Source: Flavobacteriales bacterium (GTDB lineage Bacteria; Bacteroidota; Bacteroidia; Flavobacteriales_F; PHOS-HE28). Taken from it: a stretch of 41,165 nucleotides of DNA. Location of the stretch: contig JADLBK010000253.1 of assembly GCA_020847755.1 (NCBI GenBank), positions 1-41,165 on the forward strand, in the 5' to 3' direction. The position numbers were made by a program, and so were the translations under genes. Shown one piece after another: positions 15,430-23,001 of the stretch (the stretch's first letter is position 1; each line of letters starts with the position of its first letter). The notes under the pieces were generated by a model that was not told where the DNA came from, ran no database searches, and worked only from the letters and a program-made list of their open reading frames with translations.

Positions 15430-15437
15430 CGAAGTTA
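15430..15437 (-). promoter_or_regulatory. -7 box TAACTTCG before the thyA fragment
   Basis: It lies 7 bases before the fragment's ATG and overlaps the stop codon of the upstream CLC gene. It corresponds to the thyA box at 13590. Confidence 0.55.
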
Positions 15438-16931
15438 GCCCAGGCCATAGCCCGGTGTGGGCGCCGGGGGCTCTTCGTCGTGCGGGTCGGGTTCCGGTGG
15501 CCGTCTGGTGCCGTTCCGTGCCGGCCGTTCGGCGGCCGGTTCCCTTCCGCTGTTGCCGGGCAGGGCGGCCAGCAGGCGCAGCTTCATGCGTTCGTAGTAG
15601 CTGCGCTTGTCGATGCCATGGCTGATCAGGTAGGCCACCATGGCCGCGTACATCAGCTGGAAGATCACGCTGTGGCGGTCGGTCATCTCCAGCACGAGGA
15701 TGGCGCTGGTGAAGGGCGAGCGGGACACGCCGGTGAGGAAGGCGGTCATGCCGGCGAGCACGAGCACGTTGAACTCGCCGCGGCTGGGCTCGAACCACTG
15801 GGCGATCCACCCACCCACGGCCGCTCCACTGGCCAGGCTGGGGGCGAAGATGCCGCCCGCGCCACCCGCGCTGAAGCTGAACAACGGACCGAGGACGCGC
15901 GCGGCGATGTCACGCCAGCCGGGGTCCACGTCGGTGTCGAACAGGTAGCTCTCCAGCAGGTGCTTGCCGCTGCCCAGCGCGAACGAGCCGGTGAGCTTCA
16001 CCGTGACGGCGAAGGCCAGCGCACAGCCCACGGCGAACAGGGCCTGTGCGGCGTTGCCCTTGAGCGTACGCCGCCATTTGTCGAGCAGCAGCACGGCCTT
16101 GCAGAAGAGCGCTCCGGCCGCTCCGGCGCACAGGCCGATGGCGAGCACCTTGTACATGAAGCTGAAGCCGACGGGCTCCAGCTTGGGATAGCCCAGGAAG
16201 AGGTAGGGGCCGAGCAGGAGCTGGGCGGTCATGCCGGCCAGGATCACGGCGGTGAGGACGGCGGTGCGGAACTGGGCGCTGTGGGTGCGGGTGAGCTCCT
16301 CCACGGCGAAGACGATGCCGCCGAGCGGGGTGTTGAAGGCGGCGCTGAGGCCGGCGGCGCCGCCGGTCACCATCATCACCTTGCGGCTCACCTTGGGCCA
16401 GAAGGGGGGCAGCAGCTTGTGCACGGTGCGGTACACGCTGCCGGCGATCTGCAGGGTGGGCCCCTCGCGGCCCACGGCGCCGCCACCCACCACCATGGCC
16501 AGGCTGCTGGCGATCTTCACCAGGATGATGCGCACGTTAAGGAACCGCCAGCTGCGGTCCGTGGCCTTGTCGTTGGCCACCTCGATGGCGGCCATGAGCT
16601 GCGGGATACCGCTGCCTCCGGCCATGGGGGCGAAGCGCCGCACCAGCCACCAGCTGAGCAGGAAGGCGAGCGGAGCGCTGACGAAGACCCAGTCGGGATG
16701 GATGCCGATGACCCAGGCGTGCACCTCTTCCACCAATCCGAAGAGCTTGGCGTAGCCCACGGCGATGAGGGCGGTGATGACAGCGGCCACCTGGTAGGGC
16801 AGCGTCAGGAGCGTGAGCTCCTTCATGCGGCTGTTCATCACCTTGCGGCCCAGCCAGGCGAAGGCGGAGGTCACCTGCCGCTGGAGGCGCTCGATCAGGC
16901 GGGACGGGGCCGGGGGCGGTGTGGGCGGCAC
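15435..16931 (-). CDS. CLC family chloride channel / Cl-/H+ antiporter
   Basis: An inner-membrane CLC protein of about 498 residues. Selectivity-filter motifs are present: GGSGIPQL, GGGAVGREGPTLQ (the gating Glu, equal to E. coli Glu148) and GGIFAPSLASG. The FAVEELTR segment holds an acidic pair at the place of the internal proton Glu203, which favours a coupled Cl-/H+ exchanger over a channel. There is no CBS domain. The C-terminal 40 residues are proline-, glutamate- and arginine-rich with no known role. Frame continues to a GTG at 16949, but I prefer the GTG at 16931 because a CAACTTTG box lies 4 bases before it. Start choice is uncertain; family is certain. Confidence 0.92.
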   Translation of the reverse strand: MPPTPPPAPSRLIERLQRQVTSAFAWLGRKVMNSRMKELTLLTLPYQVAAVITALIAVGYAKLFGLVEEVHAWVIGIHPDWVFVSAPLAFLLSWWLVRRFAPMAGGSGIPQLMAAIEVANDKATDRSWRFLNVRIILVKIASSLAMVVGGGAVGREGPTLQIAGSVYRTVHKLLPPFWPKVSRKVMMVTGGAAGLSAAFNTPLGGIVFAVEELTRTHSAQFRTAVLTAVILAGMTAQLLLGPYLFLGYPKLEPVGFSFMYKVLAIGLCAGAAGALFCKAVLLLDKWRRTLKGNAAQALFAVGCALAFAVTVKLTGSFALGSGKHLLESYLFDTDVDPGWRDIAARVLGPLFSFSAGGAGGIFAPSLASGAAVGGWIAQWFEPSRGEFNVLVLAGMTAFLTGVSRSPFTSAILVLEMTDRHSVIFQLMYAAMVAYLISHGIDKRSYYERMKLRLLAALPGNSGREPAAERPARNGTRRPPEPDPHDEEPPAPTPGYGLG

Positions 16932-16935
16932 GGTG

Positions 16936-16943
16936 CAAAGTTG
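16936..16943 (-). promoter_or_regulatory. Possible -7 box CAACTTTG of the CLC gene
   Basis: It matches the TTTG half of the consensus with C for the first T. It lies 4 bases from the preferred GTG start. Confidence 0.35.
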
Positions 16944-17010
16944 CCCCACCGATGTGCCGCGCCGGTCCAGTGCACCGGTGCGCTACCAACAACGCGGCAT
17001 GGACAGTGGC

Positions 17011-18627
17011 TCACTCGGCGCCCACGCGCTCGAGGTCGACCAGCACATAGCGGTAGGTGGTGCCGCGGTCATAGGCCTTCAGCAGGGCCTGCGTACCGGA
17101 GGAGTTGAACACGGCGGTCATCGGGCAGGCCACCAGGCCGCCCTCGGGCATCCAGGCGGTGCCCTGGCGCGCCACCTGCCCGGTGCGGTCGATGCGCACG
17201 GCCTTGAGCACGCCGGGTTCGGGCAGCGGCGCCTTGCCGTCGCCTTCACCGCCGCTGGCCAGGATGCCCGCCAGCCCCTTCGGGGTGTGGCCGTAGAGCA
17301 GGGTGAGGCCGTCGTTGTCAGGCCGCAGGCCGGCCGTCTCATAGGCCTGCCCGGCGGTGGTGAGGTAGGCCCGGTCGATGGTGCGTTGCCAGCGCACGGT
17401 GTCCGTGGCGTCCAGGTAGCTGGCGCGCAGCATGCCGCAGAAGTGGCGCATGGCGATGGCGTCGCCCACCGGCAGCTGGAACTCGTTGTCGACGAAGGCT
17501 TCGACCAGGATGGTGCCACCGTCCCACGCGGGCAGCAGGGTCACCACCTCGTCGGGCAGCTTGGCGCGCACGGAGGCCGGTTTGTTCGGGTCGCCGTCCA
17601 CGGTGCCGAAACCGGTGAGCTTCACCTTGCGCACGCCGGCCAGGCGCTGGTCCACCAGCGGGGTGGGCTTCAGCTTGGGGTCAAGCGGGTCGAAGGTGAC
17701 CACCTGCCCGGGGATGCCCGTGAGGGCGCCGTAGCGCAGGGCCAGGGTGATGCGGCCGTCGGGGCGTTCGCAGAAACGGGCGGTGCTCACAAAGTCCTTG
17801 TCCACGAGCACATCCTTCACGGAGCGGCCCTGGTCGCTGATGGTGGTGAAGTGGAGCTCGTGGCAGTTCTTGTCGCCCATCTGCTCCTGTTCACAACGGA
17901 ACACGTAGGCGAGCAGCAGCACGCGGCCGTCGTTGGTGAGCTGCATCTGGTGGATGCGGGCCTGCCCGGCGGGCCAGGGCAGGGTGGCCAACGCGCTCCA
18001 TTCCTCGCGCAGGTCGCGGTCCAGGCAGGTCATCCACAGCTGCTTGCCGTCCTTGCCCTTGCTGTCGTACATGTTCAGCAGGTGGCGGCCGCCGTCGGGC
18101 GCGGTCAGCAGGCGTTCGGTGTGGGCGCTGGTGAGGCCGAGGCTGAAGAGGATGGGATCGGGCAATGGACGCCGCGCGAGGCTGCTGGCGGCGTCCACGG
18201 CCCAGGCATGGCCGAAGGACGCGATGCGGCGGAAGCCGGAGAGCGCGAGCGGCGATCCGCCCACGGTGGCCAGGCCGAGGTCGGCGCCCTTCTTGCCCGG
18301 GCTCACCAGCAGCACCTCCATCGCATCACCGCGCGGAAGCGGCATCACGCCGGTCCACTTGACACCGTCCAGCAGCACGTCCTTCAGCACCACCTCCTCG
18401 GCGGGCTTCAGCTGGGCGTCCAGCCGCACCACTTTGTGCGCGGGCCCCTCCTCCACGTAGAGCAGGGCGCGACCGTCGGCGGACAGCAGCCCGTCCACCA
18501 CGGCGTGCTGGTCGCCCTGGGCGTTCTTGAAGCTGCGGGTGAAGGGTTCGCCGACGCGCGCGGCGGGCTGACCGTCCACGGCGGAGGCGAGCAAGGCCGT
18601 GGCGGCCAGGAGGAGGATGCGGGTCAT
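17011..18627 (-). CDS. Secreted protein of unknown function, probable beta-propeller
   Basis: A 538-residue protein with signal peptide MTRILLLAATALLASAVDGQ. It is rich in short beta strands with repeating LLTAPDGGRHLLNM, LTNDGRVLLLAYV and RPDGRITLALRYG patterns, which suggests a propeller. There is no T9SS tail, no membrane helix after the signal, and no family I can name. It is the last gene of a minus-strand group starting with the NSS transporter and lies 40 bases after the CNT gene. The ATG at 18627 is preferred to a TTG two codons upstream. A periplasmic location is likely. Confidence 0.82.
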   Translation of the reverse strand: MTRILLLAATALLASAVDGQPAARVGEPFTRSFKNAQGDQHAVVDGLLSADGRALLYVEEGPAHKVVRLDAQLKPAEEVVLKDVLLDGVKWTGVMPLPRGDAMEVLLVSPGKKGADLGLATVGGSPLALSGFRRIASFGHAWAVDAASSLARRPLPDPILFSLGLTSAHTERLLTAPDGGRHLLNMYDSKGKDGKQLWMTCLDRDLREEWSALATLPWPAGQARIHQMQLTNDGRVLLLAYVFRCEQEQMGDKNCHELHFTTISDQGRSVKDVLVDKDFVSTARFCERPDGRITLALRYGALTGIPGQVVTFDPLDPKLKPTPLVDQRLAGVRKVKLTGFGTVDGDPNKPASVRAKLPDEVVTLLPAWDGGTILVEAFVDNEFQLPVGDAIAMRHFCGMLRASYLDATDTVRWQRTIDRAYLTTAGQAYETAGLRPDNDGLTLLYGHTPKGLAGILASGGEGDGKAPLPEPGVLKAVRIDRTGQVARQGTAWMPEGGLVACPMTAVFNSSGTQALLKAYDRGTTYRYVLVDLERVGAE

Positions 18628-18667
18628 GGGCAATGGACGAGGGCGGGGGCGAAGGGTGGCCGCGGGC

Positions 18668-20065
18668 TCAGATCATCATGCCCACGATGGTGGCGCTGAG
18701 CAGACTGGCGAGCGTGCCGCCGAGCAGGGCGCGGAAGCCGAATTCGCTGAGCCATTGGCGGCGGCTTGGGGCCAGCGAACCGATGCCGCCGATCTGGATG
18801 CCGATGCTGGCGAAGTTGGCGAAGCCGCACAGCATGTACGTGGCCATCACAATGCTGCGCTGGTAGGCGAAGACACCGTTCGACTTCAACTGGGCAAGGC
18901 TCTCATAACCGACGAATTCGCTGGCGATGAGCTTCTCGCCCACGAGACGGCCTGTCAGGGTGATGTCCTCGCCGGCCACGCCCATCAGCCACATCAGCGG
19001 GGCGAAGGTGTAGCCGAGGATGAACTCCAGGGAGAGCACCTTGAAGTTGCCATGCGACACGGAGGCCACCCAGGCGTTGAGCCCCGTGGCATCGCCGACG
19101 CGCAGGAACACGTAGTTGAACAGGGCGATGAACGAGAAGAACACCAGCAGCATGGCGGCCACGTTGGCGGCGAGCTTGAGGCCCTCGGTGGTGCCGTTGG
19201 CCATGGCGTCGAGGAAGTTGCTGCCCACCTGGTCCATGCCCACGCGCATCTCCGCGTCGAAGGCCTCGGTCTGCGGATAGAGCACCTTGGCCACGACGAC
19301 GGCGCCGGGTGCCGCCATCACGCTGGCGGTGAGCAGGTGCTTGGCGAAGAAGAGGCGTTGCACGGGGTCATCACCGCCCAGGAAACCCACGTACGCCGCC
19401 AGCACACCACCGGCCACAGTGGCCATGCCGGCCACCATCACCAGGAAGATCTCCGAGCGGTTCATCTTGTCCAGATAGGCTTTCACCATCAGGGGTGCCT
19501 CGGTCTGCCCCAGGAAGATGTTGCCGGCGGTGCTGAGGCTCTCCGCGCCGCTGAGCTTCATGCTCTTGTTGAGCGCCCAGGCCAGGGCGTACACCACTTT
19601 CTGGATGACGCCCAGATAGAAGAGCACGCTGGTGAGCGCGCTGAAGAAGATGATGGTGGGCAGGATCTGCAGGGCGAAGATGAAGCCGAAGCTCTGCACG
19701 TCCATCAGGTCGCGGAACAGGAAGGTGCTTCCGGCCTTGGTGAAGTCGAGGACCTTCACGAACATGCGTCCCACGATGTCGAAGCCGGCCTGCACGAAGG
19801 GTACGTAGAGCACGCCCAGGGCCAGCACCAGTTGGAAGGCGAGGCCGATGCCGACCACCTTCCAGTTGACGTGGGCACGCCGCGCACTGAAGACCCAGGC
19901 GATGGCGATGAGGGTGGCCATGCCGAGCAGGCCCCGGCCGATGCCCAGGGCGCTGGGACCGGTGAGCGGTGCGGGCCCTCCGCTCTGCGCGGCCAGGGGC
20001 AGGGCGGTGATCAGCAGGAGCACGGTCACGGCCAGGAGGCGTGCGGGGGAGAGGGAGCGGATCAT
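18668..20065 (-). CDS. Concentrative nucleoside transporter (CNT/NupC family)
   Basis: A 465-residue inner-membrane transporter that imports nucleosides with Na+ or H+. Family landmarks are GNIFLGQTEAPLMVKAYLDKM (nucleoside and cation site), the GGVLAAYVGFLG segment, and the late ATYMLCGFANFASIGIQIGGIG. The first helix looks like a cleavable signal (LLLITALPLAAQ), seen in other Bacteroidota members. It follows the flippase-like gene after 3 bases, so the two are cotranscribed. Supply of salvaged nucleosides would suit the two deoxynucleoside kinases in this window. Confidence 0.95.
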   Translation of the reverse strand: MIRSLSPARLLAVTVLLLITALPLAAQSGGPAPLTGPSALGIGRGLLGMATLIAIAWVFSARRAHVNWKVVGIGLAFQLVLALGVLYVPFVQAGFDIVGRMFVKVLDFTKAGSTFLFRDLMDVQSFGFIFALQILPTIIFFSALTSVLFYLGVIQKVVYALAWALNKSMKLSGAESLSTAGNIFLGQTEAPLMVKAYLDKMNRSEIFLVMVAGMATVAGGVLAAYVGFLGGDDPVQRLFFAKHLLTASVMAAPGAVVVAKVLYPQTEAFDAEMRVGMDQVGSNFLDAMANGTTEGLKLAANVAAMLLVFFSFIALFNYVFLRVGDATGLNAWVASVSHGNFKVLSLEFILGYTFAPLMWLMGVAGEDITLTGRLVGEKLIASEFVGYESLAQLKSNGVFAYQRSIVMATYMLCGFANFASIGIQIGGIGSLAPSRRQWLSEFGFRALLGGTLASLLSATIVGMMI

Positions 20066-20068
20066 GGG

Positions 20069-21145
20069 TCAGGATGTGGGACCGCCTTTGCCCAGGTGCA
20101 GCAGGTTGCGGCGGATCCAGCGCGGCAGCAGGATGGCGCCGGCCAGGATATACGGGTAGTAGCTGATGAGGCGCCACAGCAGGGCCAGCGCGGGGGCCAG
20201 GCCCAGGGGGATGAACATGCCCAGCAGGTCGTTGAACAGGAACTCCGCCAGGCCACTGCCGCCGGGAGTGGGGCTCACCAGCACCAGGATGCCCATGATC
20301 ACCTGCTTGCCGAAGAGCAGCAGGTCGTCCACCGACTGGCCGTCGCGGAAGGCGTGCACCAGGCAGTTGACGATGCTGTAACGGGCCGTCCAGCTGGCGA
20401 AGGTGGCCAGCAGGGCGGGCCACCAGTAGCTCCAGCGTTTGCTGCGCAGGCCGGTGGCGGCGGTGATCAGCTGGTCGCCGGTGGTGACCGCATTGCGGCG
20501 CCAGCGCTTCAGCACGGGGATGCTGAAGAGGCCCACCAGCCAGCGCTTCACGATCACCGGGTTGATGAAGAGCGCGTAGGCCACGAAGAGCTTGTAGGCC
20601 AGGATGATGATGTACACGGCCCAGAAGGCGACGTACACGCTGCTGCCCCACACGCTGGTGCCCACGCCCACGCCGCTGAAGAGCGCGTCCTGCCCCACCA
20701 GCAGCACCATCAACGGGGCCATCACCGCCAGGAAGATGCCGTCCAGGAAGCTGGTGAAGGTGATGACGGTGATGCTGCGGCCGGCATCGACGCCTTCGCG
20801 GCTCAGAATGAAGATGGCGAAGAGGAAGCCGCCGCCGATGAGCCCGGGGGCCAGCGCCGAGCTGAACTCCCACAGCATGATCACCACGAAGCTGCGCCAC
20901 CAGCTGAGCGAGCGCTCGGTGAGGTGGCGGATGCGCACCATGTACGCGTAGTCGCGCACCACCACGCTGCCGAAGGCCAGGGTGATCCACAGGGTGCTGG
21001 CCCAGGTCCAGGTCACACTGTTCAGCGCGCTGAGGTCGCTGTTGCGGAAGATGAGGACCGCGGTGATGCCCAGGCCGATGAAGACCGGCAGCAGCACCTT
21101 GCCCAGGCTGAAGGAACGGAGGAAGGAGCGGGCGTCGTCCGACAT
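20069..21145 (-). CDS. Flippase-like / lysylphosphatidylglycerol synthase TM-domain protein
   Basis: A 358-residue integral membrane protein of the UPF0104 / MprF N-domain type. About eight helices are seen. The characteristic GLIGGGFLFAIFIL region and the C-terminal SPTPGGSGLAEFLF motif match the family. Standalone members lack the aminoacyl-transferase domain; related domains flip lipids such as lysyl-phosphatidylglycerol, and some act in polyprenyl-linked sugar movement. The lipid here is unknown. The gene lies 30 bases after the 46-residue small gene and 3 bases before the CNT gene. Confidence 0.9.
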   Translation of the reverse strand: MSDDARSFLRSFSLGKVLLPVFIGLGITAVLIFRNSDLSALNSVTWTWASTLWITLAFGSVVVRDYAYMVRIRHLTERSLSWWRSFVVIMLWEFSSALAPGLIGGGFLFAIFILSREGVDAGRSITVITFTSFLDGIFLAVMAPLMVLLVGQDALFSGVGVGTSVWGSSVYVAFWAVYIIILAYKLFVAYALFINPVIVKRWLVGLFSIPVLKRWRRNAVTTGDQLITAATGLRSKRWSYWWPALLATFASWTARYSIVNCLVHAFRDGQSVDDLLLFGKQVIMGILVLVSPTPGGSGLAEFLFNDLLGMFIPLGLAPALALLWRLISYYPYILAGAILLPRWIRRNLLHLGKGGPTS

Positions 21146-21175
21146 GCGGCGGGCTTGGGTCCGGCGATGATCGGC

Positions 21176-21316
21176 CTACGGCTCGGGGTCGTTGTCGCTG
21201 TAGCTGTCCGGCTCGGGCTTGGGCGGGGTGGTCAGCACGCGGTAGAAGAAGTACAGGGTGAAGCCCGTGACGGTGAGCACCGAGGCGAGCATGAGGACGA
21301 GCGCGGAGGTGTTCAT
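21176..21316 (-). CDS. Small membrane protein, candidate NSS transporter small subunit (MetS-like)
   Basis: A 46-residue ORF that begins MNTSALVLMLASVLTVTGFT and continues LYFFYRVLTTPPKPEPDSYS. It has one transmembrane helix (about residues 4-28) and a short proline/acidic tail. It sits 12 bases after the stop of the NSS transporter gene and is followed by the flippase gene. In Actinobacteria a small one-helix subunit (MetS) is encoded next to the NSS transporter MetP and is needed for methionine/alanine uptake; size, topology and position here match that pattern. Identification rests on context and shape, not on clear sequence identity. Confidence 0.75.
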   Translation of the reverse strand: MNTSALVLMLASVLTVTGFTLYFFYRVLTTPPKPEPDSYSDNDPEP

Positions 21317-21328
21317 GGCGTGTGCGGA

Positions 21329-22867
21329 TCAGACCATTCCGTGGGCGTGGCGTTTGCGTTTCAGGTAGGCCGTGCGCACCAGCAGGGCGATGCCGATGTA
21401 CACGGCCAGCAGCAGCAGGCGCGAGGCGTGCAGGTAGGGGCTGGCCGGTGCGGTGATCTTCTCCCAGATGCCGGGCAATGAGCCGATGAAGACCACGGCC
21501 AGGATCACGGGGGTGACGTACTTGATGATGAAGCGATAGACCGTCGGCGGCCGCAGATCGGCACCCATGTTGATCTCCGCCCAGCCCTTGTCCATGCCGA
21601 ACACCCAGGCGAAGAGGATCACCTCCAGGAGCGCGAAGATCACCAGGCTCACGGTGCCGGCCCAATAGTCGTACTCGTCGAACACGCCGTGCTCGAAGAA
21701 GAGCACCGTGGGGAGGCCCAGCACCAGCACCACCAGGCCGAACATCCAGGCGGAGGGTCCGCGCTTCCAGCCGAACTCGTCCTGCAGGAAGCCCATCACC
21801 GGGGTGCCCATGGCCAGGCTGCTGGTGATGCCGGCGAAGAACAGCAGGCCGAACCAGCACACGCCGGCGATGGCCGACAGCCAGGGTCCCCACTGCGTGA
21901 ACAGGTAGGGCAGGGTCTTGAAGCCGAGGCCCAGACCACCGGTGGCGGTGAGCTCCTTCACCTTGTCGATGCCCAGGTAGCCGATGGCGATGGGGATGAT
22001 GATGGCGCCGCCCAGCACCACCTCCACGAACTCGTTCATCCACCCCGCGCTCATGGCGTTGAGGGCGATGTCGTCCTTTTTGCGGACATAGCTGGCGTAG
22101 CACTGGATGCTGCCCATGCCGACGCTGAGGGTGAAGAAGATCTGCCCTGCGGCGGCGAGCCACACGCTGGGTTTCCAGATGCTGCTGTAGTCCGGTGTCC
22201 ACAGGAAGTTGAGGCCCATGGTGCCGTCGTGGATCGCGCCGTGCTCGCCGGCCTTCAAGGTCACCCCGCGGATGGCCAGGAAGAGGCCGAAGACGATCAG
22301 GAGCGGCATGCCGATCATGGCCACCTTCTCCACGCCGCCGCTGAGGCCCTTGCTCAGGATCCAGGTGTTCAACAACAGGCAGAGGAGCCAGAACCAGATG
22401 GCCTCATACGGGATGCCTGTCGTACTGATGCCGATGTCGATGTAGGTATTGAAGAAGGCCGCGACCCCCTCTGCGCCCATGTCCAGGAAGGTGCCGGAGA
22501 TGCTGTGCCAGATGTAGCTCAGCGTCCAGCTCTCCAGGTAGCAGTAATAGGACGCCACGGCGATGTTGGTGAAGATGCCGAACACGCCGACGTACTTCCA
22601 CAGGGCCCGCTTGGGGTCCATGTTGTGCAGGATGAACGGCGTGCTGTGGTGGCCCGAACGGCCGCCGAAGCGGCCCATGCTCCACTCGATCCACAGCAGC
22701 GGGATGCCCATCAACAGGAAGCAGACCAGGTAGGGGATGATGAAGGCGCCGCCACCGTTCTGGATGGCCTGCACCGGGAAGCGGAGGAAGTTGCCCAGGC
22801 CCACGGCGTTGCCCGCCATGGCGAGGATGAGCCCCACGCGCGATCCCCACGATTCGGTCTTGGACAT
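21329..22867 (-). CDS. Neurotransmitter:sodium symporter (NSS/SNF) family transporter
   Basis: A 512-residue Na+-coupled amino-acid-type transporter of the LeuT fold with about 12 helices. Helix 1 has the diagnostic SRVGLILAMAGNAVGLGNFLRFP (sodium and substrate site); later come GGGAFIIPYLVCFLLMGIPLLWIEW and FFTLSVGMGSIQCYASY (helix 6). Substrate is unknown; amino acid uptake is expected. The ATG at 22867 is preferred to an in-frame TTG at 22891, because homologues begin MSK...WGSR. It heads an apparent operon with the small membrane protein, flippase, CNT transporter and secreted protein. Confidence 0.95.
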   Translation of the reverse strand: MSKTESWGSRVGLILAMAGNAVGLGNFLRFPVQAIQNGGGAFIIPYLVCFLLMGIPLLWIEWSMGRFGGRSGHHSTPFILHNMDPKRALWKYVGVFGIFTNIAVASYYCYLESWTLSYIWHSISGTFLDMGAEGVAAFFNTYIDIGISTTGIPYEAIWFWLLCLLLNTWILSKGLSGGVEKVAMIGMPLLIVFGLFLAIRGVTLKAGEHGAIHDGTMGLNFLWTPDYSSIWKPSVWLAAAGQIFFTLSVGMGSIQCYASYVRKKDDIALNAMSAGWMNEFVEVVLGGAIIIPIAIGYLGIDKVKELTATGGLGLGFKTLPYLFTQWGPWLSAIAGVCWFGLLFFAGITSSLAMGTPVMGFLQDEFGWKRGPSAWMFGLVVLVLGLPTVLFFEHGVFDEYDYWAGTVSLVIFALLEVILFAWVFGMDKGWAEINMGADLRPPTVYRFIIKYVTPVILAVVFIGSLPGIWEKITAPASPYLHASRLLLLAVYIGIALLVRTAYLKRKRHAHGMV

Positions 22868-22887
22868 GCGGTCGTGTTTCGTGGGCG

Positions 22888-22895
22888 ACAAGATA
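22888..22895 (-). promoter_or_regulatory. -7 box TATCTTGT of the NSS operon
   Basis: It lies 20 bases upstream of the NSS ATG. The same octamer precedes the DUF2797 gene. Confidence 0.45.
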
Positions 22896-22973
22896 GAGGT
22901 TCGGTCGAACGGAGAACGGGCGGCAGCTGGATGCGCGCGGGTGATGCCCCATTGGTCTTCACGGACCGATGCA

Positions 22974-22981
22974 TACCTTCG
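22974..22981 (+). promoter_or_regulatory. -7 box TACCTTCG of the DUF7948-type gene
   Basis: It lies 20 bases upstream of the signal-peptide ATG at 23002. It rules out the ATG at 22969, which is upstream of the box. Confidence 0.6.
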
Positions 22982-23001
22982 GAAGGAAAACTCAACTCCA
23001 C

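Noticed and set aside
14763-17108. 781-codon plus-strand frame over the CLC and T9SS genes
   Set aside because: It is antisense to CLC motifs and lacks any recognisable domain; a high-GC shadow frame.
18599-21481. Very long open frame (960 codons) on the plus strand opposite the flippase and CNT genes
   Set aside because: The composition is His/Gln/Glu/Gly-rich with no domain or signal, as expected opposite GC-rich membrane-protein genes. The minus strand has recognisable families.
19371-22202. 943-codon minus-strand frame crossing three genes
   Set aside because: It runs out of frame through the NSS, flippase and CNT genes, each of which has clear motifs in its own frame.
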